From: Cyclina sinensis
Lineage: Eukaryota; Mollusca; Bivalvia; Venerida; Veneridae
Direction: 5' to 3'
Assembly (NCBI GenBank): GCA_012932295.1
Contig: JAAONU010000120.1
Location: 1-64,000, forward strand
DNA: 64,000 nucleotides
Position numbers and translations under genes: made by a program. Positions within the stretch are counted from its first letter, which is position 1, and the number at the start of each line of letters is the position of its first letter. Under the pieces are notes generated by a model that was given only the letters and a program-made list of their open reading frames with translations, was not told where the DNA came from and made no database searches. Below are positions 1 through 11,390 of this stretch, one piece after another.

Positions 1-511
1 AACAGCACTTATTCTTTTGGGCAATATCCATGCCACGTGGCATGTTTTATTGTGGTTTAACAATTATTGCCTTTCTTATGTGCATAGTACTAGTTCTTGT
101 AGGATAAATTGTTACATTAAAACTTCTGAAAATGTTACTACACCTATATCTGTTATTTCTTTTTTAAAAATTCCTTAAAAATTACTTTGTCCCCTGGAAG
201 ATACTTGTGTTTTGTTTGTTTAATCACATATTTACTAGCAAACAATTTCAGTAAAGATTTTTCATGTCTGAAAACCGATCAAGACCCCTAATTGCTACAT
301 AAAACAATTTGTCTTGAAAAAAAACCTTAGAACTATGTAAAAATAAAACGTTATAAATTTGTGATATGCTCATATAGCTTTATATTCTTAACAATTCGTG
401 TTAGTTTAGTGTTTGGATCGTTTCAAAAGTAAAACTATAAAATGCAGCGGAATCTTTACAAAATATGTGTGACGTAAGCTTTGAGATAGAAATTGCGTAT
501 TTCATATTCAA

Positions 512-598
512 TACCCATCTGTATTCGAATTTCCAGCCAGCTCGGAATTGGGTAACCTGAAAGAGCCGAATACCCAGAAGAGACAGATTTTCAGTTAA
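512..598. repeat. Single monomer of the ~60-bp GAATACCCA satellite in unit A
   Basis: The stretch carries AATACCCATCTGTATTCGAA, then CCAGCCAGCTCGGAATTGGG, then GAGCCGAATACCCAG. This wording recurs dozens of times at 33.7-36.5 kb. Equivalent single monomers lie at about 14908-14990 (unit B) and 23442-23528 (unit C), so it predates the duplication. Confidence 0.6.
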
Positions 599-1420
599 GA
601 GTTTTGAATTTTTGAGTTATGGCAAATAAGGATCAAGTTCTGAAATCGATTTTCAGTCATAATAAATTTCGAGCAACGGCTTATCTGAAGCCACGTCATT
701 GCGTTGCTTGTATGAACAGCCTCTGATTAGAGATTGTAGTTGCTGCACCGAGTGCAAGACACATGATTCATCTATTTCAAGGGATAACATATGTACAATG
801 CCGAAATAAATATGTTTATTTCTGTACTATAATGTTTTGCACGATTTTAACTAAGCGCAATATCTATTTGTAAACTGAAATAATGTTTTAAATTACGTAG
901 TCTGTTTCCGGTAGTGAGTTATAGTCGCTTATTGCACTGTGTATTAAAAAATTACGATTTATCTTTAAAAATACATAGAATCTATTTTCCTTTGAAAGCG
1001 CCAATGACAGATATGGCCTAAATTTTAAATATAGTATTCAACATTCATCAAAAACATATGAACCAGATAAAAGTATTAAGACTTCCAACTACAGTTACAT
1101 TATTATTATAATCTACAATAGTATTTTTATTATTGCAATATATTTTACAGCTACTTCGCTAACATATTCAGCTATAGAAAAATATGTTGACAAACATTCT
1201 AATATAGTGAAACGAAAATCTCCTTCTTTAGCATTTATCTTAAATCAACCAGCAAAACATGCATTAAAGTTAAAAAAGGTGAGTATATTTAAATTACAGC
1301 ATAAATGTACCGGATGTTTTATTTGGAGAAATTAAAATTCCTAGTTAGTCAATGGCAAAAACTGAAATTTGTTTACTTGCATATTTATGACTTAAGCCAG
1401 TTAACTGAATTTCTATTATA

Positions 1421-2307
1421 CAGTAGATTACCACCTTACGACCACGCCGAAATTGAGACCACGCCGCCGCTATTACGGGCACTTTTGAAAAGAACCAAAC
1501 ATTTTTATTCTTGTCCTATTACAGATATTTATCAGAATTAAGACCACGCCGCTAATCCGGTAATACGACCACCTTGTCAAGATCATGTTGTATATTTTCT
1601 TCTTATTGTAATACGTCAATTACGACCACTCAACTTAGTGCCCTCTGGGTATGTCATCAATATCAATCGAGTACACCGCCATGATTACGACACTGCTTTA
1701 CGCGACAGCTACATGTGTAAACAAAAGAACTTCTGTGTTGTGAAAAACAAATTTTATTTAGGTGATTACTGAAAGTAAGAATTCCAAAGGATGATTTAAG
1801 TATTATTCAAAATTGATTTGTATTACAAACAGATTGCGACGCGAGTAAATAATTGGGAATGGTATGGAGTCCTCGTAGTTATAATTAGTTTTCAGTTTGC
1901 AGGGGTTCCAAGCAAAATATAATTTTAGATCGATGCTTACCTGTCTTGATCGAATAAGAAAACGGAACATAACATCTCATTTTAAAATTTATTTTAACTT
2001 TAACAAAATTCAGAATATTTACAGTTAAATTTTAATTGTGTCAGACAAAATCTCCAGCTTGAGAAACGAAAATGAAATATTGAAATGTTCATTCATTATT
2101 GAAATGTTTATTCATTATTGAAATATTTATTTATTGAATGTAATAGCAACATATATAGTGATGAATAATGTGTTTTGTTCTAATTGTTCTATTTTCCCTT
2201 TATGAACTTGCATATTGCCGGGGACTCAATCCGGTATTAAGACCAACTCACAATTAAGACACATTCCTTTTATACCCAATGGTGGTCTTAATAGAGGAAT
2301 TTTACTG
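1421..2307. mobile_element. Pogo/Tigger-like non-autonomous DNA transposon, 887 bp
   Basis: The element starts CAGTAGATTACCACC and ends in the complement of CAGTAAAATTCCTC. These are imperfect terminal inverted repeats that both continue into TA(C/A)GACCAC. TA flanks both ends (1419-1420 and 2308-2309). Unit C at about 24350 has the uninterrupted sequence with a single TA, which gives an empty site and exact borders; unit B also lacks the insert. CAGT...ACTG termini and a TA target are typical of pogo/Tigger elements. The interior is rich in GACCACGCCG-type motifs and has no transposase frame. A short frame at 1305-1541 merely runs across the left border. Confidence 0.8.
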
Positions 2308-2377
2308 TATATATAAATATTTATACGTTAATAGCATTTATCCAAGTAAAAAGAAATTGCATAGCTATTAGGAAATA

Positions 2378-3435
2378 TTACTGAATATATTTCTAACATA
2401 ACTGACCAAAGCACCTTGAGCTGAGTAGGTCTAAACCCCCCGCGTATAAAACAAGACACATTTTCTTTTTTTCCTTCAAACAAGCTAAAACATCTTTCCA
2501 ATTGCTTCACTACCAATTAGCTTATATTTAAGTGAAAAAATATCATGCATCACTGTGCCATACATGTGTACGTCATCAATCCAGAAAAATGGTGTCTGTC
2601 TTGCAGCTTCGTACAAATACGGGATAATGTCATTTAGGCATTACCACAAATTTTCCTTGACAATATGGTTCATAAAAAGTTTTCCCTTATACTGGTGCAA
2701 TTCAATATAGTATTATATAGTCTTGTTACCTACATATTCTTGGTGTTTTTTCTAGTTTGCAGAACACATGGTGTTCGTCTAAACGATGTTTCGAGTATCC
2801 GGTTTTGGAGTATTCTATACATATGAACAAGCATATCATCATCTGTTTTAATAACATATTTGACATTCCTAGCATCGTTCAGTTATCCATTTATAACCAA
2901 GAATGGATTTATGAGTCAAGTTATGATAAGAATCCATAATGTGACTTGAACTATGTCTCCATGATGATTTCTAAACTCTTCGTCAATTCTAGCTTGTAGA
3001 TTTTGCTCCAGTGTGCGAGCCTAATAGAAAAAATACCTTGACCGTTCCGTAGGATGAATAAAGACTTGTATTTGCCCAAGTTTGCCATAACGTCTGTCTG
3101 TTTATGAAGTGGTTCGGGGACGATAAAACAAGCACTAGAATTAATATGTTTACAGAAGACGGAACAGAAAGTTTTATTTTCTAGATGGAATGGGTAACGT
3201 GGTGACAGTGGAAATCTCGGGTCTGACGAATTTATAATATCAAGCAAATGCGGTCTCAGTTCTACTCTAAAAGTGGCATTTCGTGACTGAGTTAAACTCC
3301 CAACTAACTGTGAAACTCGTTTTAAGTGCCGATTATTCTGGATGAAGTTTGAAGAAGTACGGTAACGAAACAAAATGTACATATACCAACAAACACTTTT
3401 CTAACGGAAAACATTACAGAAAATATTCCTTTCAT
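2378..3435 (-). pseudogene. Beta-1,3-galactosyltransferase (GT31) pseudogene, unit A
   Basis: This is collinear with the copies at 15895-16949 and 24422-25476, on the minus strand, with the start codon complement at 3433-3435 (MKGIF). Recognisable parts include LRPHLLDIINSSDPRFPLSP and HLENKTFC. Many indels break the frame relative to the other copies: extra bases near 2637, 2875 and 3025, losses near 2690 and 2940, and a rearranged stretch near 2713. The normal stop is also shifted, so the frame runs on into VIFPNSY. With this many breaks it cannot encode a working enzyme. The 3' half of the gene (low coordinates) is C-like and the 5' half is B-like, making it chimeric. Confidence 0.85.
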
Positions 3436-4361
3436 TTTGTCCTTCAATGCTTATACGTTGGGTACTACTGACAACTGTTTCTTATACAAAGGCCGGTCTT
3501 TTCAGATCTTATATTTCCGTATTTTGTTTTTTAATCACCCAGATGAAGATTTTATATTTGGATGATGATCTTATATTTGATATTTTCTATTTCATTATTC
3601 AACATAATACCTCCGTAGGTTGAGTTTGCTGAGACCAATTTTTGTTGGCATCACATTACACGTCTTTACTTGCTGCTCAGAAATGTCATTTATTCAAACT
3701 TTCTTGGTTTTGGTTGATAAACTCTACAGCGTCTTGAGTTTCTATGACCGTAATTTTTAAGCACACTGAAAATATATCAAATGAATACTTAAAACATGTT
3801 TGTTGTTGTATAAAAGCTAATAGTTTGTCAGTTGTATAACATGTTTTTTAATGTGCACGTTTGACAGAATTACACTATTTTAACACTGATCAAATATGTC
3901 TAGCTGCTGAAACCATTAACAACTATTTGAAGCTAAACATAAGTCAGCTTTCAAAATAAGTACAAAAAATTAGGATTTATACATGATCGATATATAATTA
4001 TGTCACTTACCAACTGTATGCTAAAATAAGTTACAAAATCATCTGTTTCTTCACCAAAACTCCACATTCGTACAACGATAGTGACCGGCTACTGTAAATT
4101 ATGAAGGATATAAATTGTGTTGGCATAAAAAGTGAGACCTAGGACAGAGCTAATAGTGTAATAAAAAGACTGCCACATATGCTAATACCGAATATAAAAA
4201 AACCATTACACTAAACTCATAAAACCCATGAATTTATTAATAAAGTATTTCAATTATTTTAAAGTTAGTTGTAATTAAATTGCCTTACAAGCAACAAGAA
4301 CTGCTTCATAATTAGGGGTAGTAAAGGATGCAACAATATTGGAGTAAAAGAAAATGGAAAA

Positions 4362-5237
4362 GTAAATCAACAAATTGTCAAAGGGAAGTAAATCAACAAA
4401 TGGTCAAAGGGAAGAAAATCAACAAATGGTCAAAGGAAAGTAAATCAACAAATGGTCAAAGGGAAGTAAATCAACAAATGGTCAAAGGGAAGTAATCACA
4501 AATGGTCAAAGGAAAGTAAATCAAAACAAATGGTCAAGGAAAGTAAATAAACAAATGGCCAAAGAGAAGTAAATCAACAAATGGTCAAAGGGAAGTAAAT
4601 CAACAAATGGTCAAAGGGAATTATATCAACAAATGGTCAAAGGGAAGTAAATCAACAAATGGTCAAAGGAAGTAAATCAACAAATGGCAAAGGGAAGAAA
4701 AATCAACAAATGGCCAAAGAGAAGTAAATCAACAAGTTTTCAAAGAGAAGTAAATCAACAAATGGTCAAAGGGAGTAAATCAACAAATGACAAAGAGAAG
4801 TAAATCAACAAATGGTCAAAGAAAGTAAATCACAAATGGCCAAAGAAAAGTAAATCAACAAATGGTCCAAAGGGAAGTAAATCAACAATGGTCAACAGGG
4901 AAGGAAATCAACAATGGTCAAGGGAAGAAAATCAACAAAATGGTCAAAGGGAAGTAAATCAACAAATGGTCAAAGGGAAGTAAATCAACAATGGTCAAAG
5001 GGAAGTAAATCAACAAATGGTCAAAGGGAAGTAAATCAACAAATGGTCAAAGGGAATTATATCAACAAATTGTCAAAGGGAAGTATATCATTAAAATGGT
5101 CAAAAGGAAGTAAATCAACAAATAGTCAAAGGGAAGTATATCAACAAATGGTCAAAGGGAAGTATATCATTAAAATGGTCAAAGAGAAGTAAATCAACAA
5201 ATGGTCAAAGGGAAGTAAATCAACAAATGGTCCAAGG
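4362..5237. repeat. 26-bp minisatellite, ~33 units (unit A)
   Basis: A tandem run of the unit AAATCAACAAATGG + TCAAAGGGAAGT (26 bp) with scattered single-base indels and variants such as GCCAAAGAGAAG and TTATATCAAC. An open frame over part of it (4914-5192) simply translates the repeat and is not a gene. Unit B has about ten units at the same place and unit C has about one to two. Confidence 0.95.
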
Positions 5238-6251
5238 GATGTAATTTAATAATAATTCAGCACAATTAAAATGAAGAGACAGCGACGAAACTTTTGTCTA
5301 GTCATTCTGTCCTTAGTCAAGTCTCAAACACATGCCATATCATAAAACAAATGTACTATATAGACTACAATGATATATACTCGTACGCAACCTTTCGTAT
5401 TAAATATTATTTGTGTGACATACTGACTGTGTCACACTTAACAAATAATTTCATTATGAGCTGGTACAGTCTGTATTTCAAGCTTTGCCAAATGTATCTG
5501 TTTACTGTTGAAACCCATAATAAATACATTTTCCCGCTTCAGTAAATTTATGACTGAATGAATATACCAAGGACAATTACGAAAATATTTCAAGTTTGTT
5601 ATATCAACTTTAAACAGTATTCTTTACACTAATTCATAGTAGTTTCAAATATTAACTACATTCAAGTTTTATAACAGTACCAATCAATTATCAATCCGTA
5701 TTTCTTATTATCCCTGTAATTCATAAAAAATGTTTTGAACATGATGTTTAGGATAATAAGATCTAGTGTCTATCCGATTATTTGATTTGACACGAATCAT
5801 TTTGATTGTCATTCGTTGCTAACAGCTGGAGCAGATATCGGTGAAACTGTCTTATTGTTTTGTATTTTACATTGATCGACTTCCTTTATCATTAACTGCT
5901 GTTTGCAACAGTTCCTGACTTATTGCATAGTCGTAGATTTTATTTCAATTGTTGCATTTGTACTGTTTTCTTCTATAGTTCCTACAATTTAGCCTTCTTT
6001 TGATTCTGATCAATAACTTATCCCTATATGCTCATATGTTTCCGGTGCTCTCTACTATCTGCTCAGTCACAGTTTCTTCAAATGTCTCCAGTTTACATTT
6101 ACAAACTTCAGTTGCATCTGCATTTTAATGCTCTAACTCTGCTTCATACATATTTCCATCATTTTTCTCGTTTTTTGTATCCTCATTCATATCTCTTTCC
6201 AATTTTGTGGATACTGGATTTAAGGCCCCATCTTTAGCTGTATTAATCATG

Positions 6252-7345
6252 CCCTCCATCGAAGATGAGGGGGCTTATAGTTTTCAAATAGTCGGTCGGT
6301 CTGTAGAGACTTTGGTTTCTTAATAATGTCTAGAGAACCCTTCAACCAACCTTCCTCAGACTCAGTGCGTAGGTTTTGCTAAGACTAGCAGATGACCCTT
6401 GTAGTTTTTCAAGTCTCCAGGTCAAAGATCAAAGTCACAGTGACCTTGAACAGCAAAACGATTTCCAATCAATAACTACATAACCCTTGGTCCAAGGTTC
6501 TTCAAACTTAGTGTGTACGTTGGTCATGGTAAATGAATTTATAGTCTTTCAGGTCACTAGATCAAAGGCCAAGGTCACAGTGACTTTGAAAAGCAAAATA
6601 ATTTCCAATTAATAACTACAGAAAGCTTGGGCCCAGGTTCCTCAAACTTGGTATATAGGTTTGCCATATCCAGTAGATGACCTGACCTCAATATTTTTCA
6701 GGTCAAAGGTCAAGGTCACAGTGACCTTGTATAGCAAAATAGTGTCCGATCAAATTCAGTGACTTTGAAAAGCAAAATGATTTCCAATTAATAACTATAG
6801 AACACTTGGGCTCCGGGTTCCTCAAACTTGGCATATAGGTTGGCCATGATCAGTAGATGACTCCAATAGCTTTTCAGGTCTATATTCAAGGCCACAGTGA
6901 CCTTGTATAACGAAATAGGGTCTAATCAATTGCTACAGAACGCTTGGGTCCAGCTCGTCAGAACAACATAGGTAGGTTGGCATGACAATAAGGTGAACCC
7001 TGTAGTTTTTAGAGTTTTTAGATTCAAAGGTCAATGTCAAAGTATCCTTGAAAAGCATAACAGTTTCTGATAAATATCTAAGGAAGCCTTTGGCCCAGGT
7101 TCGTCAGACTTAGTATGTATGTTTGTCAAGATCAGTAGATAACAAATGTCGTTTTTAGATCATTTGGTCAAAGGTCGAGGGTAACAGTGACATTGTAAAG
7201 AAAAATGGTTCCTGATGAATAACTGTAGAACGCTTGGGCCTCAAACTTTGTATATAAATTTCATGACTTGTGGATGAATCCTTTATTTTTTGAGATCACC
7301 ATGTCAAAGGCCATGGTCACAATGTCCTTAAGTTTTACAAACATC
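6252..7345. repeat. ~140-bp diverged tandem array with AGGTCAnnnTGACC-like cores (unit A)
   Basis: It begins at CCCTCCATCGAAGATGAGGG and repeats roughly every 140 bp a sentence with AGGTCAAAGGTCAAGGTCAC, AGTGACCTTGAAAAGC, then CTCAAACTTGGTATATAGG. The core near 6712-6728 is a perfect 17-bp palindrome AAGGTCACAGTGACCTT. Others near 6434 and 6573 differ by one base. The same array is at 19583-20690 in unit B. Unit C lacks it; there the flanks meet near 27390. A related short array is at 56280-56640. Confidence 0.75.
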
Positions 7346-7469
7346 TCTTGTTTGATACAGATCTGCATCAAACACTTCAGTATGTGTTGTCATACATCTA
7401 ACGCTTGTCACCGGTGTGGTGTGAGCTGGACACTTATATCACGGTTATTGACGCAACCTTTTTGTTGCT

Positions 7470-7720
7470 GCAATGGCGGAGTAGTCTAAGGCGTTCATAC
7501 TTTGCATTGCTAGACTGTTTGTGCCGTTCGGACCTGGTTCGAATCCCACTGGGAACTTGATTATTCTTCTAAATCTGACTTCTGTAATTTTCACTGTGAT
7601 GTCAATTACTTGTTATTTGACATTCTGGTACGTCGGTCTCGTTTTGAGTTCCTGTCATTTTGTCGATGTTTTAAACAAAATACTTCACTTCGTCTGGCAC
7701 TGTACATGATTAGTTCAAGA
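7470..7720 (+). repeat. tRNA-Leu-derived SINE-like element (unit A copy)
   Basis: The head CAATGGCGGAGTAGTCTAAG is a decayed class II tRNA box A, followed about 60 bp later by the box B GGTTCGAATCC. The unit B copy at 20829 has the undamaged TGGCCGAGTGGTCTAAGGCG. A shared body follows: GGGAACTTGATTATTCTTCT, then TCACTGTGATGTCAATTACT and CGTCGGTCTCGTTTTGA. It is not a functional tRNA: the acceptor stem does not pair. The right border of the body is uncertain. Confidence 0.55.
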
Positions 7721-9108
7721 GTGGAATCTTAATCTTTCCAGATTGATCTGCATTTATTATTACATGGTACAAAGGTATATTTTTGGCTGTTCTAATTATT
7801 GATATAAATTATCTTCAAATCGATCATTAGTATTAGATTTTCCATCAAACTTAAGTGTTTTAATTGTTGGTCTACTGTTTGTCTGTTCAAACGTAACATC
7901 TATTGATAATATTTGCTTCATCCAAAAAATATTTCATACGATGATTTTTTCTTGATTTTTATGACGTACTATTGTAAGTAATACTAACGGTGAATATGTT
8001 GTTTTCCAATCTGGTTTCTGTGATGCCTATAAAGTGCCTAACAATTTCAGCAAAGTCCTATCAAAGCGTTCACAAACGCCATTTCCCAGTGGATGGTACA
8101 CTAATGTTTTGTTTCGTATCATGTTCATGATAGTGCACTTCTCTTTCATTACCTCTGACTCGAAGTAAGCATCTAGGTCAGAGAAGGCTGTTTATGCAAT
8201 AATGTGTTATTGAATTAAGTAAGGCTAGTTCTTCTAGCTGTTTGATTTTTTTGCAGGCACTGTCTTAACAAACTTAGTAAAATGGTCAGTTTTGAATGGG
8301 TTGTTGGCATTGCCACTTTTTGCTGGATGATGAGTAAGATAATCGAAGTAAACTATACCTAAAGTGTATGTTTGGTTATGTTGAGAAATTGGGCAAACAT
8401 GTTTGTGTTGTTTCTTAAGGGAGTATCTTCTCGAAAACTAAATCGTCTACACCGCTTGATTTTTTTTTGTCAGAAGAACCTACTAGACCTCGTAGACATT
8501 CCTCCATTAGTATTTAATATGTTAATGAGGAATTTCAAAATCAAGATGGCATTGAAAGTGTTTGATGAAGCAAAGGGATCCAATGGTAAACACAGTGCGC
8601 TCTTTATTTAACTTCTCGAGCTTGTATTGATGATAACTAGACTTTGCTCAATGGTGCTTAAAAGTACACTTTTAACACAACCAAAATATCCTCCATCCTG
8701 TGAAAGGCGTGAGATCTGCCATATCTTTATTGTAAAGCATGCCATATTTGATGCAGATCCACAGATCATTTGTTTTCGAATCAACATAACATTAGAACTC
8801 CAGGAAGATCTTCACTTTCTCATGATTCCGACAGCTAGCAACTTTTCTACGAAGTTTCAAATTCCGTTATCATATGGTGGTGTTCTTCTGTAGTCTTGTT
8901 TAACTGGAGTTTCGTCTAATAGGCCAATCCTATGTTTGGCCTGGTCTGATTGTCCAATATTTTTGTCTCCTGTTGTAAAGATATATTTGTGGTTTTATGT
9001 CCTTGATCTGTTTGTCTGATCCTGTGTACCAAGATTACCCTTGTCTGTATAAAATCCTTCTACAATAGAATCATAGAAAAACATACCGTTATCATCGAGT
9101 CAGTGAAC
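7721..9108. other. Duplicated unit sequence without a supported gene (unit A)
   Basis: Collinear with about 21060-22307 in unit B. Several short frames of 60-90 codons exist (8372-8611, 8627-8893), but their counterparts in unit B are not maintained in frame, so they are read as chance ORFs. Confidence 0.6.
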
Positions 9109-9110
9109 TA

Positions 9111-10675
9111 TACTACTCAAACTTTGATAGGGATCACTCATAAGAATGTGTATATTTGCTATATAAGATTGAAAGGTTACATTTTTTTTGTGATTCTGAA
9201 AATATGTTCATATGACAACAGTTTGGTACCAAAAATGAGTAAGTGTGTAAACCGTTGATTCGTGAGGCTGAGCCCTGGGAGGGGCACGAATTTGGGATAA
9301 CAGACAGGAGATGAAATGAAACTTGTTTTGGAAAAATCAAGTCTATGGCCTGAATTTTGCTTTAATATCGCGTGTGGCGTCCGTTTGCTTGGATTACTGC
9401 TCTGCACCGCCTTCTCATGCTGCTAATGAATCTCCGGATGATTTGTTGTGGGAGTCGAGCCCACTCGTCCAGAAGGGCCTGCTGTAGCCCAGGAACCGTG
9501 GTTGGCTGGACTGGGCGAGCAGATATAGTAGTCTGCAGCATGTCCCAGGCGTGCTCTTTTGGATTGAGGTCTGGAGACCTTGCTGGCCAGATAATTCTCT
9601 CTATGGCTGCTGCCTCCAGGTACTCGTCGGTGACCCTTGCCCTGTGAGGCCGGGCGTTTTCGTCCATCAAAACGAACTAAGGGCCTATAGCACCAGCGTA
9701 CGGACGAACGTACATATCTAAGATCTCATTGACGTATCGTTCAGCCGTCAATGTGCCGTTTTGAACAATGTGCAGGTCCGTTCTTCCCTGCATGCTAATG
9801 CCCGCTCACACATGACCGAGCCCCCGCCATGACGGTCATGGGTAGCAACACATACGGGTTCCAAACGTTAATTTGCGGATCTCCATGCACGCACTCGCCT
9901 ATCAGTAAAGTCCACACAAAATCTAGACTCGTCAGTGAACAGCACTGGGGTCCAGTCATGCACCTGGCGTGATCGCGGGCCCATTGAAGATGTGCGTGGA
10001 TGTGTTTTCGCGTCAATGGGATTCGGATTGCTGGCCTTCTAGCCCTCATGCCAGCTGTATGAAGACGGTTCCTGATGGTTTGAGTGGAAAGTCTTACACC
10101 AGTGGCATTCTGGAAGTCATTTTGGAGGGGAGTAGCGGTAACAAAGCGCTGACGTCGCGCTTGAACGACAATAAACCGGTCCTCACGCAGAGTTGTGGAC
10201 CTCTGATGCCCTCCGCCAAGCCTATGCGTGACATGCCAGTAAGTTTGAAACCGTCGCCACATCCTGGCAACGGTGCTCTGGGACACCCCAAGGACACCTG
10301 CCACGTGCCGTTGGGAACGCCCAGCCTCAAGCATCCCTACCCCTATTCATCTCCTCATCGTTAATACGCCGTCTTTGCCGTAGATTTGCCATGACCAGTG
10401 CTAGTTTCGATATAAACGTTATCATGCATCAGCGAAGTCTGAATAAAACGGCTTTGTACATGAAGGTACATGCCCGCGGTGCACCACTTTTCCAGGGGTA
10501 TCGCTTTTTCTGTGCATCTCGAGCCATGTACAGGTAAACAATCAAAATCTGCCGGACAGGTCGGCTTTGCCATATGAATAAACTACATGTATGAGAAAAA
10601 ATCAGTTATCTTGAGGTTATCATTAAAAAGATATTTACGAAATAAAAAGTGATCCCTATCAAATTTTGAGTAGTA
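9111..10675. mobile_element. Tc1/mariner-type transposon, 1565 bp, inserted in unit A
   Basis: The ends are 28-bp inverted repeats at 9111-9138 and 10648-10675, starting TACTACTCAAACTTTGATAG, with one mismatch. TA flanks each end (9109-9110 and 10676-10677). Unit B at about 22307 shows the empty site: CTGTGAAC joined to CATTTCATAGTACAC, with TA changed to CA. Base composition is clearly more GC-rich than the surroundings. It carries a broken minus-strand transposase. Confidence 0.95.
9362..10392 (-). pseudogene. Tc1-like DDE transposase, frameshifted
   Basis: Read on the minus strand from an ATG at 10390-10392 (MANLRQRRRINDEEMNRG). A frameshift follows at about 10335. The helix-turn-helix comes next (QRHVAGVLGVSQSTVARMWR), and the middle of the catalytic domain is degraded: the expected TDESRF appears as LTSLDFVW in a shifted frame, with a further break near 9670-9795. 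The last part has DENARPHRA, with the second catalytic Asp, and SPDLNPKEHAW, with the downstream acidic residues. These are DDE transposase landmarks of the Tc1 family. About 340 residues would be normal; the copy is inactive. Several plus-strand frames here are antisense shadows. Confidence 0.9.
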
Positions 10676-10677
10676 TA

Positions 10678-11390
10678 TTTCATAGTACACTTACACTGGC
10701 TATAGTTTAAAGTTAAATTTTGTAACAGTTTTTGAATATATTGTCCCTTCATCTATCGTCAAGTTTAAAATATTGATAGTATTATTTAATTTGTGTGACA
10801 GGTAGAACATGTCTAGAAAAGAAAGCAGACTGTTGTCTTTACGCTTGCATTTTTTTCTTGTTTTGGGATGTAATTTGGTTCAGTTTGTCAGTGTAACATG
10901 CAGTACACTAGTATATTCATTTAGCTTAACTGTAACCTTGCAATGCAAAGCGCTTCCGAGTATGTCTATCTGTTTTCATTTCTCTTTAACTTAACACATG
11001 GAGTTTTAGTACCTTGTGTTATGCAAGTCTTCCGTTTTTAACAGTCATCTCCCATAGTTTGCACGACAATCGCATAGTAATTGCCAAAATGTTAGTTTGC
11101 CTTTATTTGTTGCCGCAAGCTTAGTTGTCTGTTTCTGATGTAATAGCAAACAGACAAGTAAAGTTTACATTTTGGAAAACCGTTGTCGACTTCCTTCGTA
11201 CAGTTAACTTTGTCAAACTTCATTTTCAAAATGTAACATATCCTTCCTTCAGCGGCTACACTTGAAATTTTGAATGATGTTTCTTCGATCAATTATTTGC
11301 TGGCTTCCGCTATCAAAAAAGCTGTCGACGATATGTTTTTTAAACCAATTTTAAAACGTTCTGCTGCATGTCATATCAGGTTAAAAAGCA
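10678..11390. other. End of unit A, no gene seen
   Basis: This resumes exactly where the Tc1 element interrupted the unit and matches 22308-22931 (unit B) and the stretch ending at about 29160 (unit C). Open frames at 10809-10994 and 11092-11506 are not conserved between units. Confidence 0.6.

Larger units (their letters stand above)
1..11390. repeat. Tandem segmental duplication, unit A (left end cut by window)
   Basis: Position 1 corresponds to 22932 in unit C and about 11390 in unit B; the shared text starts at AACAGCACTTATTC. From 1 to about 2.75 kb the unit matches C with only about a dozen visible differences in 1.4 kb, apart from one inserted element. From about 3.0 kb to 11.39 kb it instead matches unit B closely. 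The unit holds a broken galactosyltransferase copy, a 26-bp minisatellite, a tandem array with palindromic TGACC cores and a tRNA-Leu-headed SINE. It has two private transposon insertions (1421-2307 and 9111-10675). Confidence 0.85.

Noticed and set aside
4914..5192. 92-codon lysine/serine-rich ORF
   Set aside because: Pure translation of the 26-bp minisatellite, with frame changes at each unit-length indel.
9372..10364. Plus-strand ORFs of 91 and 131 codons
   Set aside because: Antisense shadows of the minus-strand Tc1 transposase in a GC-richer element.
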